The notes below the pieces were generated by a model. It was not told where the DNA came from. It searched no databases and saw only the letters and a list, made by a program, of their open reading frames with translations. DNA of 64,000 nucleotides from Brachypodium distachyon. Lineage: Eukaryota; Streptophyta; Magnoliopsida; Poales; Poaceae. Position 1 is the first letter of the stretch, and each line of letters starts with the position of its first letter. This document shows, piece by piece, positions 35,750 to 48,250 of this stretch. The position numbers and the translations under genes are program-made. Location of the stretch: NCBI RefSeq assembly GCF_000005505.3, contig NC_016133.3, positions 744,001-808,000 of the forward strand. Reading direction: 5' to 3'.

Positions 35750-38700
35750 TGCAGTTCTTGGACAGATCATCTATATATGCTTGTTTGCATGCAAGCTGCC
35801 ACCGCTCATGAATGGATGAATGATTGCTTAATTAGCTTCGAATTAATTAAGTGGATCTCAACTAACAAAAGGTACAAACCCGAAATTGGCACTCACATGC
35901 ATCCTCCCACCAAACGCATCGATCACCAGGAATTAAAATACAAAATTACAGAACAAAAGTTTACAAGATATATAAGATTATTATATGTGATCAGATGAGA
36001 TTACATTCGGGAGAATTAATGTATATACATTAGCACCGCTGCATTTCCATGATTAACTGTTGATGCACTTGAGTTGATGCATATGCCCAATAATGGCGAG
36101 AAAAGCACATGTACTGAAGCTCACCGGCCATGCATTATGTAACTCTCACTGGCGCCTAGGACCAACTGACAAATCGGACCCACATGCAGATGGGTGACAT
36201 GTGTAGCAGATTCTTGAGTGGTAGGTTACAGGCTTAAAAATGTGGTTAATTAACAATATATACATGTACTAGTAGTACTTTGGAAGCTGCTCAGTGAGAG
36301 GGCTTCACATGGCCAGCCAGCTCCACATATGCATGCATGTGACTATACTAATCTCCTAATCCTATGGCTAACCTAATAGCTAGCTAGCTAGGCTGTTCAG
36401 CCAACTAAACATGTTCCTGGCCTCTCCATGATTAATCTGCTGCATGTTTCTCCCATGATTAGTTTTTGCATGTTAACTGATTCCTCTATTACATACATAC
36501 AGCCCACCAGGGAATAATTTTTAAGCTGCCACCTCTTTATTTTTCAATAACCCTTCTATATACATATGTTTCCATGTAGCCTGCAAATTTAATTAGATTA
36601 AAAAGTTAATCACGAAAATTAAAGACAGGTCATACTCTAATTATAATCCTTTATTTTCTTAATCTGTATAAACTGTTTAAGATATTTATGCTATTGTATG
36701 ATGATACACAGTGTGTTTAATCACTGAATAATTGAAGAGTTAAATACCCCAAATTCAACTTAATTATCTGAATTTGATAAAGGGGAACCTGAACTAGTAC
36801 CTAATGAACAAAGTATCAAGACACAGACACCAAAGATGAGATGTTATAACATGGAGCAGCTACCAAAACATAACATGGGAAACAGGGAAAGAGAGAAGTG
36901 ATCCATTTGCAACAACATGCAAGCCAACGTTACTCATCAATAATTCATCACCATTTGTTTACTAATTTATCTATTGTTAAAGTTTGATGCTGCTTTCGAT
37001 CGAGTTGTACATGATTGGTAGGGATAATAAAATGGATGAGATAAAAATTATTAATTTTTACTTCTATCCAACCTGCTGGTTTCTGATTATATATTATTTT
37101 CACATGCAGGGACAGGAGTCATGGTTGCATGGTGGTAGCTTAATTTGGTGTTGCTTGCTAGTGTACGTAGCTTAGAAAACTCCTCATGGAGTTGGGCTAA
37201 ATTAAGACAGTGACATAAAATTAACCAAGTTGTTAGCTAGACTGTGTTTGCTGTCTGTCACATCAAGTTATTCATTTGTAGCATGCATACCTTTCTAACT
37301 AATAACAGAGTACTACATATAGAAACTGGATTACTAAGCACTTGTGGTGCAACTAGCTAGCTAAGCTTTGCTCGGGATTAAGAAAGATTCACTGCCATGC
37401 ACGGTTTGGTTCCAAAGCAAGCTGGTAATTACATATATGTATATGTAATTGCATAAATAATGGAAGCAGAGAAAATTAAGCTAATGACAAGCCAGGGAAT
37501 ATTGTCACAGCTGGCTAGCTTTTGAGTTTTCTTTAGTGTATTCCTTTTCTTCTTCTCCTACACCAAACTCTGTCATGGCTGCATGCATGATTAAGTTTGC
37601 TGTTGGTCAGTTGGTTGGTGCCAACAGTTGCTTAAATAGCACAGCACGCCATCCAAATTGCAGGTTCTATGATCGTTCGTCTCTTGGTCGAGTCCCTGCA
37701 AATTAGCTTCCAAATGCAAGAAAGTTCAGCACTTAGATGTGTTTCTGTCCAATTTGGTGTGTGTTGGCACAATTTGGAGCTTTAATTTCAAGTTCTGATT
37801 GTGCCAGATATATCAAACTGGACTAGAAGCATATATACATATATGATCATTTGATCGATCCTTGTTGGGTGCAACTTTCAGCTAGATTGATCACTTCTTG
37901 GTCTCCAATTAATCTTGCATTCTTCACTGCATGTATGATGGTGGGTGCAAAACCAGATTTCTAATTGGTTGGGATGGATGATCCAAGGTGCAAAGTCAAT
38001 ACATAAACCCACAAGTTATTTGAGGGCAGGTAATTAATGGTGGGTTCAGTGCAATGCAATGAAAGAACTAGCATGTATCATTTGTTCTTGCACCTGCATT
38101 ACTAGCTCAAATCTCTTGATTGATTGCTATCCTTCTTTTGCTGACCATTTTTTTGGGGGGGCTTCATATTTGGTTACAGGCTTTATGTTATTTTGAAGTT
38201 AGTTGTCAATGGAAATAATTAAAACAGGTCTAGTCATGTCTTTTTTCCTAGTAGGTTTTATGTCTTTAACGTCGAAATGACTAATAAGCACACAAACGTT
38301 TCCAATAGATTCAATATAGAGTCCAACGCCCCTAGAATGGGAGACAAAAAAACAAGAAAATGAACTTAATGAACAGAGTTTGTTAGGAGCTAATAGTTGA
38401 CCTTGATGTGGTCGTCCTACCGTTCATTCAGAAAAATGTTCATCAACACTTTTGACTGCATATATGCATGCACCTCCAAACCTATTATCATCATGTTCTT
38501 CAGTCACCATCAGTTAATCACAGTCATTATGTCAGAAAGAAGATAATGTAGATGGTAGAGCAGATCTAGTAAAAAAAGGAAAAGCAGCTCCAGTTAACAT
38601 TTAGTTATTTGCCTTTGTGGTACTCATGCCATTTTCATGAACAAGGAATCATTTTAACTTCTGCTGTCAGTTTCTAGATATGGAACCTGGATACTCATGC

Positions 38701-40060
38701 TACTGTTGCTGCTACTTGGCCTAAATTTATACTCTAATCAGTACTTAAGTCACTTCCAAAATTTTTTCCGACTATTTTGGCAGCCTCAAGACTCTGTCAA
38801 ACTGTCAACCCTGCTCCCTAAAATGCTAACCCCCCATTTAATTACAAGACCAGTACTTCTGTCCTCTGATCTGGTGCAGCAGTGGTGACATTCTACTTGG
38901 GACATGTGCCAAGGAAATCACCAACAATCCCCATGTCAGTAAACAGCAGGAGCTACTGCCCACTGTCAAAGGAATGATTAGCACAGGTTCTATTATTAAT
39001 TCTAGCAAGGTCAACTTAGGCAGGGCTAAACACATGCAACCACTGTGCATCTGCCTCTCACAGAGGGTGAGTAAACTTTTTCTTTAATGTTTATTTTTTA
39101 TGGAGAACATGTCATGTGTAGGATGCTTGCGTCAGGACAACAGAAAGAACATACTCTCCTGTCTCCCTTTGGGTTAAGTTAATCTTTTCCCCCTGCAAAG
39201 GAAGTGCCCTGTTTTACTGTCTGTTAGAAGTCATAACATAGGATTAGCACTAGTACTAGTGGTACTTTTGCTTAATGCTAGTGCAGATCTTCTCAGCTAA
39301 GATCCTAATCAACTTTTTTCTAAGTACCTAAGCAAAATTCTCCATGAAGGAAAGTAGCTAGCTCCTATATATGCTACATGGAGATCATATATATCAGTTC
39401 AAGTGTTGGAGTCTGATCTAGACAAAAAATGTAGTCTTAGCTAGTAAATCTGTACCAGAGCTTTCATAAGCAGAAGGTTCCAAAGAATAAACCAGTACCA
39501 ATCTCTATGTAAGCAGCAGGGTCCCTATGTATCAGCAATGTACTAATAGTATTTAGTTAATAGGGCCTGAAAGCCTGATCAGCTACTAATGTACTGCTTC
39601 CCTGCAGTTCTGCACAGACAGGGAATGTAAGATGAACATTGTACTTTAACCAACTAATCTAATGGGCTAGCATAAAGTAAAAGATTAATCAATTAAACAG
39701 CGGTAGATGGATAGACAGATTGATAGATGGCCAAAAGCAGGCTTGAAAAGCTATGGCTTTAGAACACATTCCCTCCATGTTCCATGTTCTCCTGCTCCCC
39801 CCCTCCTCTTTTAAAATTCATCATCATCTTCTTCTTCCTCCAGCTCCAAATTAAACCCAGCCTGTTTTAGCCATTAATCTAATCCCCAGAAACACCTCAT
39901 ATTTGCTCAATCACTGGGTGCGGTGAGGTGCTGTTGAGGCACTAGTTAAACAAAGCAGCAAATTGCATGCCATGCCATGTTGAAAAATGCCAAGACGGTT
40001 TTTATTTTAGTACAAGAAACAAATGTTCTCTCCTAGCTCACACCTCACCATGCAGTGCTT
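35750..40060. other. 4.3-kb AT-rich spacer upstream of the LRR receptor kinase
   Basis: No open frame with family resemblance on either strand, and no recognised RNA gene. Rich in TATA, GCATGC and CTAGCTAG runs. Its 3' part is presumably the upstream regulatory region of the kinase gene at 40302. A TATA-like run (catatatagata) lies at about 40073-40085. Confidence 0.55.
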
Positions 40061-40099
40061 GATGATGATACCTACATATATAGATAAAGTTTGAGGTTT

Positions 40100-40150
40100 T
40101 CATTGCAGCCTCTGCTCTCCTTCTTCTTCCTCCTCCTCCTCTTCTTCTTC
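40100..40150 (+). promoter_or_regulatory. Pyrimidine-rich leader of the LRR receptor kinase
   Basis: CT-rich tract (ttcttcttcctcctcctcct) between the TATA-like run at 40073-40085 and the ATG at 40302, typical of plant transcription start regions. Confidence 0.45.
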
Positions 40151-40301
40151 CTGGAGCTGCAAATGCAAATCAATGGAGTAAACTAAGCAGAGAGCAGACA
40201 CTTCAGCAGACTGCACTGACATGGGCCAGCACTAGAAGCAGCAGAAGCGATTTCTTAAAAGAAAAGCTTTTACTCGGATTGTAGTTTTTGGACATATTCC
40301 A

Positions 40302-43300
40302 ATGGCGGCAAGAGTGCAGACTCTGTTGCTAGCGGCAGTGGCCGTCTTCTTCTTCTCCGTCTCCGGCGTGGCCGGCGGCGACGAGCGGGCGGCGCTGCTG
40401 GCTCTCAAGTCCGGCTTCATCGACCCGCTGGGCGCGCTCGCCGACTGGAAATCCTCCGGCGGGGGCTCGCATTGCAACTGGACGGGCGTGGGCTGCACCG
40501 CCGGCGGCCTCGTCGACTCCCTCGACCTCGCCGGGAAGAACCTGAGCGGCAAGGTCTCCGGCGCCCTGCTCCGGCTCACCTCGCTCGCCGTCCTCAACCT
40601 CTCCTCCAACGCCTTCTCCGCCGCCCTCCCCAAATCCTTCTCGCCTCTCCCTGCTCTGCGGGCCCTCGACGTCAGCCAGAACTCCTTCGACGGCTCCTTC
40701 CCCTCCGGCCTCGGCGCTTCCCTGGTCTTCGTCAACGGCTCCGGCAACAACTTCGTCGGCGCTCTCCCTCTAGACCTCGCCAACGCGACTTCCCTGGACA
40801 CCATCGACCTCCGCGGCTGCTTCTTCAGTGGCGCCATCCCGGCGGCGTACGGGGCGCTGACGAAGCTCAAGTTCCTCGGCCTCTCCGGCAACAACATCGG
40901 CGGCGCGATCCCGCCGGAGCTCGGCGAGCTCGAGGCGCTCGAGAGCCTGGTCATCGGGTACAACGAGCTCGAGGGCGCCATCCCTCCGGAGCTCGGGAAC
41001 CTCGCGAGCCTTCAGTACCTCGACCTCGCCATCGGCAACCTCGAAGGCCCCATCCCGCCGGAGCTCGGGAAGATGCCCTCGCTCGCCTCGCTGTTCCTCT
41101 ACAAGAACAAGCTCACCGGCGAGATCCCGGCAGAGCTCGGGAACGTCTCCTCGTTGGCGTTCCTCGACCTTTCGGATAATTTGTTGTCTGGGGCGATCCC
41201 GCCGGAGGTGGGGAAGATGAGCCAGCTCCGGGTGCTGAACCTCATGTGCAACCGGCTCACCGGCGAGGTCCCGGCCGCCGTCGGCGCCATGGCCGCGCTC
41301 GAGGTGCTCGAGCTCTGGAACAACTCGCTCTCCGGCCCTCTACCCGCCGCGCTCGGCCGGAGCTCGCCGCTGCAGTGGGTAGACGTTTCGTCGAACAGCT
41401 TCACGGGGGGGATTCCTCCGGGGATCTGCGAGGGGAAGGCGCTCGCCAAGCTCATCATGTTCGGCAATGGCTTCTCCGGCGAGATCCCGGCGGCGCTCGC
41501 GTTGTCGTGTGATTCCCTTGTGCGTGTGCGGTTGCAGGGGAACAGGATTAATGGCAGCATCCCGGCGGGGTTCGGGAAGCTGCCATGGCTGCAGCGGCTG
41601 GAGCTCGCGGGGAACGACCTCGAGGGCGAGATCCCCGTCGACCTGGCTTCGTCTTCCTCGCTGTCGTTCGTCGACGTGTCCCGGAACCGCCTCCAGGGGA
41701 CATTACCGGCGGGGCTCTTCGCGGTGCCGAGCTTGCAGAGCTTCATGGCGGCGGAGAACCTCATCTCCGGCGGGATCCCCGACGAGTTCCAGGAGTGCCC
41801 GGCGCTGGGGGCGCTGGATCTCTCCGGCAACCGGCTAACCGGCGGGGTCCCGGCGAGCTTGGCCTCGTGCCAGAGGCTCGTCAGCCTCAACCTCCGGCGG
41901 AACGGGCTCAGCGGCGCGATCCCGCCGGCGCTGGGGAAGATGCCGGCGCTCGCCGTACTGGATCTGTCGGGCAATTCGTTGAGCGGCGGGATACCTGAGA
42001 GCTTCGGGAGTTCCCCGGCGCTGGAGACGATGAACCTCGCGGATAACAATCTCACGGGGCCTGTCCCCGCGAACGGCGTTCTCCGCACCATTAACCCCGG
42101 CGAGCTCGCCGGCAACCCCGGCCTCTGCGGCGCCGTGCTCCCGCTCCCGCCATGCTCCGGCAGCAGCAGCCTCCGCGCCACCGCCCGCCATGGATCTAGC
42201 AGCAGCAGCACGAGAAGTCTCAGACGCGCCGCCATCGGGTTGTTCGTCGGGACGCTGGCCATCGTGCTCGCCATGTTCGGCGGCTGGCACGTGTACTACC
42301 GGCGGCGGTACGGCGGAGAAGAAGGCGAGCTCGGCGGCGGGGCGTGGTCATGGCGGATGACGGCGTTCCAGCGTGTCGGGTTCGGCTGCGGCGACGTGCT
42401 GGCGTGCGTGAAGGAGGCGAACGTGGTGGGCATGGGCGCCACGGGGGTCGTCTACAAGGCCGAATCCCTCCCGCGGGCGCGCGCCGCCATCGCCGTGAAG
42501 AAGCTCTGGCGGCCCGAAGGAGCTCCGGACGCCGCCGCCGTGGACGAGGTGCTGAAGGAGGTGGCGCTGCTGGGTCGTCTCCGGCACCGGAACATCGTGC
42601 GGCTGCTGGGGTACATGCGCAACGACGCCGGCGACGCCATGATGCTCTACGAGTTCATGCCCAACGGCAGCCTCTGGGACGCGCTCCACGGCGACTCCCC
42701 GCCGGAGACGAAGAAGACGACGACGACGAAGAAGAAGAGCACGCTGTTAACAGACTGGGCGTCGAGGTACGACGTGGCGGCGGGGGTCGCGCAGGCGCTG
42801 GCGTACCTCCACCACGACTGCCACCCGCCGGTGCTCCACCGCGACATCAAATCCAGCAACATCCTCCTCGACGCCGACCTCCAGCCCCGCCTCGCCGACT
42901 TCGGCCTCGCCCGTGCCATCGCCGCCGCCGCCGCCCCCGAGCCCGTCTCCTCCGTCGCCGGCTCCTACGGCTACATCGCCCCAGGTCCCAACTCCAAACC
43001 CTAATCCCCTCCTCCTCCCCCTTCAATTTCAAAATTCAAATCCCAAGTCTCGCCGGAGCCGAAGAAGAAGAAGGCTGAATCGCTCAAAATTGCAGAGTAC
43101 GGGTACACGCTGAAGGTGGACGCGAAGAGCGACATATACAGCTACGGGGTGGTGCTGATGGAGCTCATCACCGGCCGGCGAGCGGTGGAGGGGCAGGAGG
43201 ACATCGTTGGGTGGGTGAGGGAGAAGATCCGGGCCAACGCCATGGAGGAGCACCTCGACCCGCTCCACGGCGGCTGCGCGGGGGTCCGGGAGGAGATGCT

Positions 43301-43514
43301 GCTGGCGCTCCGCGTCGCCGTGCTCTGCACCGCCAAGCTGCCCCGGGACCGGCCCTCCATGCGCGACGTCCTCACCATGCTCGCCGAGGCGAAGCCGCGC
43401 CGGAAGAGCGGGAGCGCCGCCGTCGTGCCCGCGCCGCCGCCGGTGGCTGCCGCCGTCGTGGTTGATAAGGATAGGCCGGTGTTCAGCACGACGACGGAGG
43501 ACGACTCCGTTTGA
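40302..43514 (+). CDS. LRR receptor-like kinase, subfamily XI, PXL/MIK1-like
   Basis: Predicted plasma-membrane receptor, probably for a small secreted peptide (family inference). Two exons: 40302-42984 and 43096-43514, 1033 aa. The 111-base intron splits the codon in [16 protein letters not shown]. Layout: signal peptide ([18 protein letters not shown]), N-terminal cap ([21 protein letters not shown]), about 20 leucine-rich repeats (residues roughly 70-600, NNLTGPVP type), membrane span (about 643-665, [20 protein letters not shown]) and kinase. The kinase has [12 protein letters not shown] (about 709), [19 protein letters not shown] (RD type, about 846) and DFGLARAI. C-terminal lobe [17 protein letters not shown]. 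Codon use is extremely GC rich compared with the flanks. The cytoplasmic region has a short KKTTTTKKK insertion between kinase motifs. Confidence 0.95.
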
Positions 43515-43519
43515 CAGTC

Positions 43520-44570
43520 CTGTCACGCGGGCCCACGGTGTCAGATGCTCTGCTGTTCGTTTGTATAATGGTTATATTGATTTTTTTGAGATTGTAAGCA
43601 GATTCCATTTTGAGTAGATAGACCGTGTACGTAGATGATTAATCCAATAATCTCATGTATTTATACAAGTACTCCAGTACAGAAGGATCGATGAAGATAA
43701 CAAGCAAGCAATTCTGTAGAATTTTTGGCTCCAACACTTGTGTAGAAGAGCAAAGAGAGTGCTTACCACGTTTCCTGTATTTTACCTTTTCTTATCAAAT
43801 TAATAGCTTTAAAACTTTTTTCGATTGCACATTTTGCAACGTAAAGGTGGGATTTTCGACTGACACCCTGCTTTCTAACGGCGGCTTATCCCGTGAAAAC
43901 CTCCTTCTAGCTTAGCAGCTCCTGTTTCCGGGACACCTGAACTTTTAGTCTCTGTTCAGAGCCTCTAATTCTGGTCATGAACACGTTTAGGCCCCCCAAA
44001 ACGATAGCAGACGGCAGCGGACCCATTGATCGACCGACCATGTCTACTCCCAATCTGTCGAAACGAAAGGTACTCCCTCCGATTCATATGACTTGTCCGA
44101 TTCATATGACTTGTCTCAAATTTGTTCAAATATGAACGTATCTATGTTTAAAAAGAGACTAGATACATGTAATATTTCGATAAATAATTCCGGCATACTA
44201 ACGTGCAGCAGCAGACAGAAACTGTTCTTCGATTTGTAGCACGCAAATGCAATTGCATGTCGGGATGAATGGCATTATTATTATGTTCTATCGCTAATTC
44301 GCCATGTTGTATCATTATGATTTATGTTATCAGTCTCGATCATTGGTCATACTCTGTTTCCGTGAACACGTGAAAGTGCAGCAATGTCCTTCATTTGTTT
44401 TGTCACGGCAATGTATATGAACATACTGATTTGAGACACGCATATGTATCTCGTGTTTTCTGCTTACAAAAGAATATGTGAAATGATCAAGTAAGTGATG
44501 TATAAGTCCAAATAAGCTTACTGAATTGAGAAAAATGAAGCATGTCTTGACCATGTACTAGAAGAAACAT
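43520..44570. other. Spacer between LRR kinase and helicase
   Basis: No gene seen; contains one degenerate Stowaway MITE. Confidence 0.5.
44073..44190. mobile_element. Stowaway MITE, right end decayed
   Basis: Starts TA|CTCCCTCCGATTCATATGAC and carries the family interior (caaatttgttcaaatatgaa, agatacatgtaatatttcg), but the right terminus is not recognisable. The first 17 bases after the terminus (gattcatatgacttgtc) are duplicated in tandem. Confidence 0.7.
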
Positions 44571-44629
44571 GCCCATTTACGCTAGTTCTTCGAGCGGGCC
44601 GAGTAGCAGGCCGGTTGAGACGGGATAAA

Positions 44630-44700
44630 AGCCCATGATAGCTCGAGGCCTTTATTCCGTGGGCCCAAGATAGATAAGACAGCCCAAATCGGCCCACAAG
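44630..44700 (+). promoter_or_regulatory. Site II cluster upstream of the helicase
   Basis: Several GCCCA/TGGGC elements (agcccatga, gtgggcccaag, agcccaaatcggcccacaag) within 120-190 bases of the ATG at 44821. Confidence 0.6.
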
Positions 44701-44820
44701 ATCTTAAGCTCGATCAATCCCCGAAGGAATCGGAATCGTCCTCTGCACACTGCCGATAATAAACCCAAACCCGCCGCCGCGATCTCTGCTCTGCACTACT
44801 CGTCGTCGGCGGCGGCGGCA

Positions 44821-47772
44821 ATGGCAACGGCGGCGGCGCGGAAGGGGGAGGAGACGAGGGCGATCCGGGTGCGGGCGCTGGACGGTCGGTCGACGACGGT
44901 GCGGCTCGCCGCGTCCTGCTCCGTCGACGACCTCAAGGCCGCCCTCCGCGCCTCCTCCTTCTTCTTCCTCCCCTCCGGGGACAGCAGCAGCTTCCACCTC
45001 TTCCTCAAGGGCGCCAAGCTCCTCCCCTCCGCCATGATTTCCCACCTCCCCCCGCTCGGCCCCGCCGACTTCGTCTCCCTTGTCCCCTGCTCTACAAGGA
45101 GTACCAGTAACAAGAATAATCCCTCTTCTAATCCGCCGCCGCCATTAATCCCGTCCAACCGCCGCCGGGGCCGCCCCGCTGGTCCTAATTCCTCGCCGTG
45201 GGCTGCCTTCGCCGCCGCTGGTGGCAAGAGAAGGAAGCAATTTCACCACCACCCTTTCCACGCCGGCGCCGGAGACGAAGACGACATATACTCCCCGAAG
45301 AACATCTCCAGGAATATAAATACAATCTCGTCGTGGAGCCATTGCCGCAGCACGGAGAAGCTGGACCCGGCGGAGATGGTCTCCCACCTGCGTTCCGGCC
45401 TGGGGAGCGCCGGCCAGATGGTCCACGTCGAGGAGATCCCAGGCCGGCCCGCCGTCTACAGCTCCGGCAGCCAGCTCCCGGCGCAGCTCTCCGACGCCAC
45501 TAAGGCCGCCCTCCGCCGCATCGGGGTCACCGGCCTCTACGCGCACCAAGCTCAGGCCGTCGCCGCCGCCGCCAAGGGAAAGCACGTCGTCGTCTCCACC
45601 TCCACCTCCAGCGGCAAATCGCTCTGCTACAACATCCCCGTCCTCGACTCCATGGCCTCGAGCTCCACAACATGCGCGCTCTACATCTTCCCCACCAAGG
45701 CCCTCGCCCAGGACCAGCTCAAGACGTTCCTCCAGATGATGACCGGCGGCGAGCTGGGCTTGGGCCCCGACGCCGTGGCGATCTACGACGGCGACACGCC
45801 GGTGGAGGAGCGGGCGAGGATCAGGGTGAAGGCCAGGGTGCTGGTGACCAACCCGGACATGCTCCACGTGTCCATCCTCCCCTGCCACGCCCACTTCCGG
45901 CGCTTCCTCTCTGGCCTCCGCCACGTCGTCGTCGACGAGGCGCACGCCTACCGCGGCGCCTTCGGCTGCCACGTCTCCCTCGTGCTCCGCCGCCTCCGCC
46001 GCCTCTGCGCCCACCTGTACGGCGGATCGCCGCCCACGTTCGTGTTCTGCACCGCCACGCTGGCCAACCCGCGGGAGCACGCCATGGCTCTGGCCGGGCT
46101 CGAGGAAGGCGAGATCGAGCTCGTCGACGCCGACGCCAGCCCCCGCGCCGCCAAGCGCTTCGTGCTCTGGAACTCGGCCAGGTCATCTTCTTCGTCTCCG
46201 GTGACCGACGTGGCTCGACTGTTGGCGGAGATGGTGCAGCACGGGCTCCGGTGCATCGCCTTCTGCAAGACCCGGAAGCTCTGCGAGCAGGTGCTGGCCC
46301 AGGCCCGTGGCCTTCTAGAGGAGGCCTCTCCGGCATCGCCGGAGCTGGCGAGCTCCGTCGCCGTCTACCGCGGCGGGTACGTCGCCGCCGACCGGCGCCG
46401 GATCGAGGAGGGCCTCTTCTCCGGGAAGCTCCTCGGCGTGGCGGCCACGAACGCGCTGGAGCTGGGCATCGACGTGGGCCACATTGATGCTACGCTGCAC
46501 CTTGGTTTCCCGGGGAGCATGGCCAGCCTGTGGCAGCAGGCGGGGAGGGCCGGCCGGCGAGCCGCCAGGGAGTCCGTGGCCGTCTATGTGGCCTTCGACT
46601 GCGCGCTCGACCAGTACTTCATGAACTTCCCCCAAAAACTCTTCGGGAAACCAATCGAGCACTGCCACGTGGACGCCCGGAACCCCAAGGTGCTCCGGCA
46701 GCACCTTGCGTGTGCCGCTGCCGAGAGCCTGCTTCGGCCGGACCTCGACAAGCGCTACTTCGGCGCCGCCGCCTTGGACGCCGCCATGACCGTCTTGCGA
46801 GACAGAGGTCACCTTGCCATGACCAACAACAACAACTCGTCACCGGCAATGTGGCGGTACTCCGGGCCGGTGGGTAGGAGGCCGGCGTCGGCGGTGAGCA
46901 TCCGGGCCGTGGAGCACGACAAGTTCACGGTGATGCAGACAGTGGGGCGGCGCGTCATGGAGGAGATCGAGGAGAGCAAGGCCTTCTTCCAGGTGTACGA
47001 TGGCGCCGTGTACATGCACCAAGGGGACACCTACTTGGTGGAGAGGCTCGATCTCACGTCCAAGACGGCATACTGCCGGACAGCCTACGGTCTGAGCTAC
47101 CACACCAAGCCCGAGGACTACACCGACATCGTCATCGCCGCCACTGGAGACGACGACGACGACGATGATCATGCTTGTTCGACAAGAGGTGTTCGTGCAG
47201 ACACGTGCACGGTGACGACGAGATGGGTCGGGTACCGTCGGATCTACAAATCGACGAACCAAGTGTCTGAGGTCATCCCGCTCGACCTGCCGTCCTTCTC
47301 CTTCGACACCCAAGCCGTCTGGGCGCCGATCCCCGAGACGGTCAAGGCAGCCGTGGAGCAAAGAAGCAATAATCCACGGTTCCGTACCGGGGTGCACGGC
47401 GCGTCGCACGCCATACTCGGCATCCTACCCCTCCACATGATGTGCAGCTCCTCCGATCTCGGCACCGAGTGCGGGTGCACCGCCGACACTCGTCAGGAGG
47501 AGACGCGCGGTGGTGACGCCGTCAGCACTGACAGGATCCTGCTCTATGACAAGCACCCCGGCGGCATCGGGCTGGCGGCGCAGGCCAGGGCGCTCTTCGG
47601 CGACCTCCTGGCCGCTGCCCTGGAGCTCGTCTGGGCGTGCGGGTGCGGCAACTTGGATGGCTGCCCGAACTGCGTCCAGTCCTTCGCGTGCCGCGAGCAC
47701 AATAAGGATCTGGATAAGGAGGCTGCTGTTTTGGTCCTCAAAGGGTTGATTCAGTGGTATTCTGAATCCTAG
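44821..47772 (+). CDS. HRQ1: HRQ1/DUF1998-type DExH helicase with N-terminal ubiquitin-like region
   Basis: Superfamily 2 helicase of the RecQ4-related HRQ1/MrfA group. Arabidopsis HRQ1 acts in DNA crosslink repair; the role here is inferred. Single exon, 983 aa. Residues about 12-90 look like a ubiquitin fold (IRVRALDGRSTTVRL, DDLKAAL, FLKGAKLL). Helicase motifs: Walker A STSTSSGKSLCYN (about 260), VVVDEAHAYRG (DEAH, about 370), ATLANPREHA, ATNALELGIDVG (about 542) and QQAGRAGR (about 571). The C-terminus has the DUF1998 GIGLAAQARALF and a cysteine cluster CGCGNLDGCPNC (about 939-951), probably metal binding. There is an aspartate run (DDDDDDDH) near 780. No lesion. Site II promoter elements point to broad expression. 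Confidence 0.9.
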   Translation: MATAAARKGEETRAIRVRALDGRSTTVRLAASCSVDDLKAALRASSFFFLPSGDSSSFHLFLKGAKLLPSAMISHLPPLGPADFVSLVPCSTRSTSNKNNPSSNPPPPLIPSNRRRGRPAGPNSSPWAAFAAAGGKRRKQFHHHPFHAGAGDEDDIYSPKNISRNINTISSWSHCRSTEKLDPAEMVSHLRSGLGSAGQMVHVEEIPGRPAVYSSGSQLPAQLSDATKAALRRIGVTGLYAHQAQAVAAAAKGKHVVVSTSTSSGKSLCYNIPVLDSMASSSTTCALYIFPTKALAQDQLKTFLQMMTGGELGLGPDAVAIYDGDTPVEERARIRVKARVLVTNPDMLHVSILPCHAHFRRFLSGLRHVVVDEAHAYRGAFGCHVSLVLRRLRRLCAHLYGGSPPTFVFCTATLANPREHAMALAGLEEGEIELVDADASPRAAKRFVLWNSARSSSSSPVTDVARLLAEMVQHGLRCIAFCKTRKLCEQVLAQARGLLEEASPASPELASSVAVYRGGYVAADRRRIEEGLFSGKLLGVAATNALELGIDVGHIDATLHLGFPGSMASLWQQAGRAGRRAARESVAVYVAFDCALDQYFMNFPQKLFGKPIEHCHVDARNPKVLRQHLACAAAESLLRPDLDKRYFGAAALDAAMTVLRDRGHLAMTNNNNSSPAMWRYSGPVGRRPASAVSIRAVEHDKFTVMQTVGRRVMEEIEESKAFFQVYDGAVYMHQGDTYLVERLDLTSKTAYCRTAYGLSYHTKPEDYTDIVIAATGDDDDDDDHACSTRGVRADTCTVTTRWVGYRRIYKSTNQVSEVIPLDLPSFSFDTQAVWAPIPETVKAAVEQRSNNPRFRTGVHGASHAILGILPLHMMCSSSDLGTECGCTADTRQEETRGGDAVSTDRILLYDKHPGGIGLAAQARALFGDLLAAALELVWACGCGNLDGCPNCVQSFACREHNKDLDKEAAVLVLKGLIQWYSES

Positions 47773-48250
47773 TTTGTAGCTAGTGCTAATTGAGATGACT
47801 ATTGTGGAATTCAAACCAGAGTCTGAATGAAGAACTACTTAGTTATCATGTAGACAGCAAGTTGCAACCAATAAAATTAATTTTGCGTATCCTGTTCTGT
47901 TTTGATTGATCAACAAATCATTTTAGTATGGGTGGAAGTTGATGGCATTTCAGTATACTACTAGGCGCTGTCCTTGCAGGTTGTATGCACAGTAATACTA
48001 TAAACTTTCTGCCTTTGATTCAACATTATCCTGGGTGATCAAGCAATCTGAGGTGATGAGTATGTGGAAAATTAGATACAGTTAACCGTGGAAAACATGA
48101 CGATAAATTCTTCAGTCAGTCAGTGCAGAGCAGAGCAATTGATTCGATTCAAGCGACAGCCAGGGTGTCAACTTCTGTTTACAAATATCGTCAGCATACA
48201 GTAGTAATAACAACATTTTTCTTCTCTTAATCATTTCCCCTTTTCTTGTT
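47773..48250. other. Helicase 3' flank
   Basis: AT-rich; no gene seen. Confidence 0.5.

Noticed and set aside
35750..40060. Possible microRNA precursor in the long spacer upstream of the LRR kinase
   Set aside because: No familiar mature miRNA sequence was recognised by eye and no long clean hairpin was noticed; folding and small-RNA mapping would be needed.
41099..42290. Long antisense open frames inside the LRR kinase (up to 391 codons)
   Set aside because: High GC and repeated LRR codons keep the antisense frames free of stops; they resemble no protein and have no start context.
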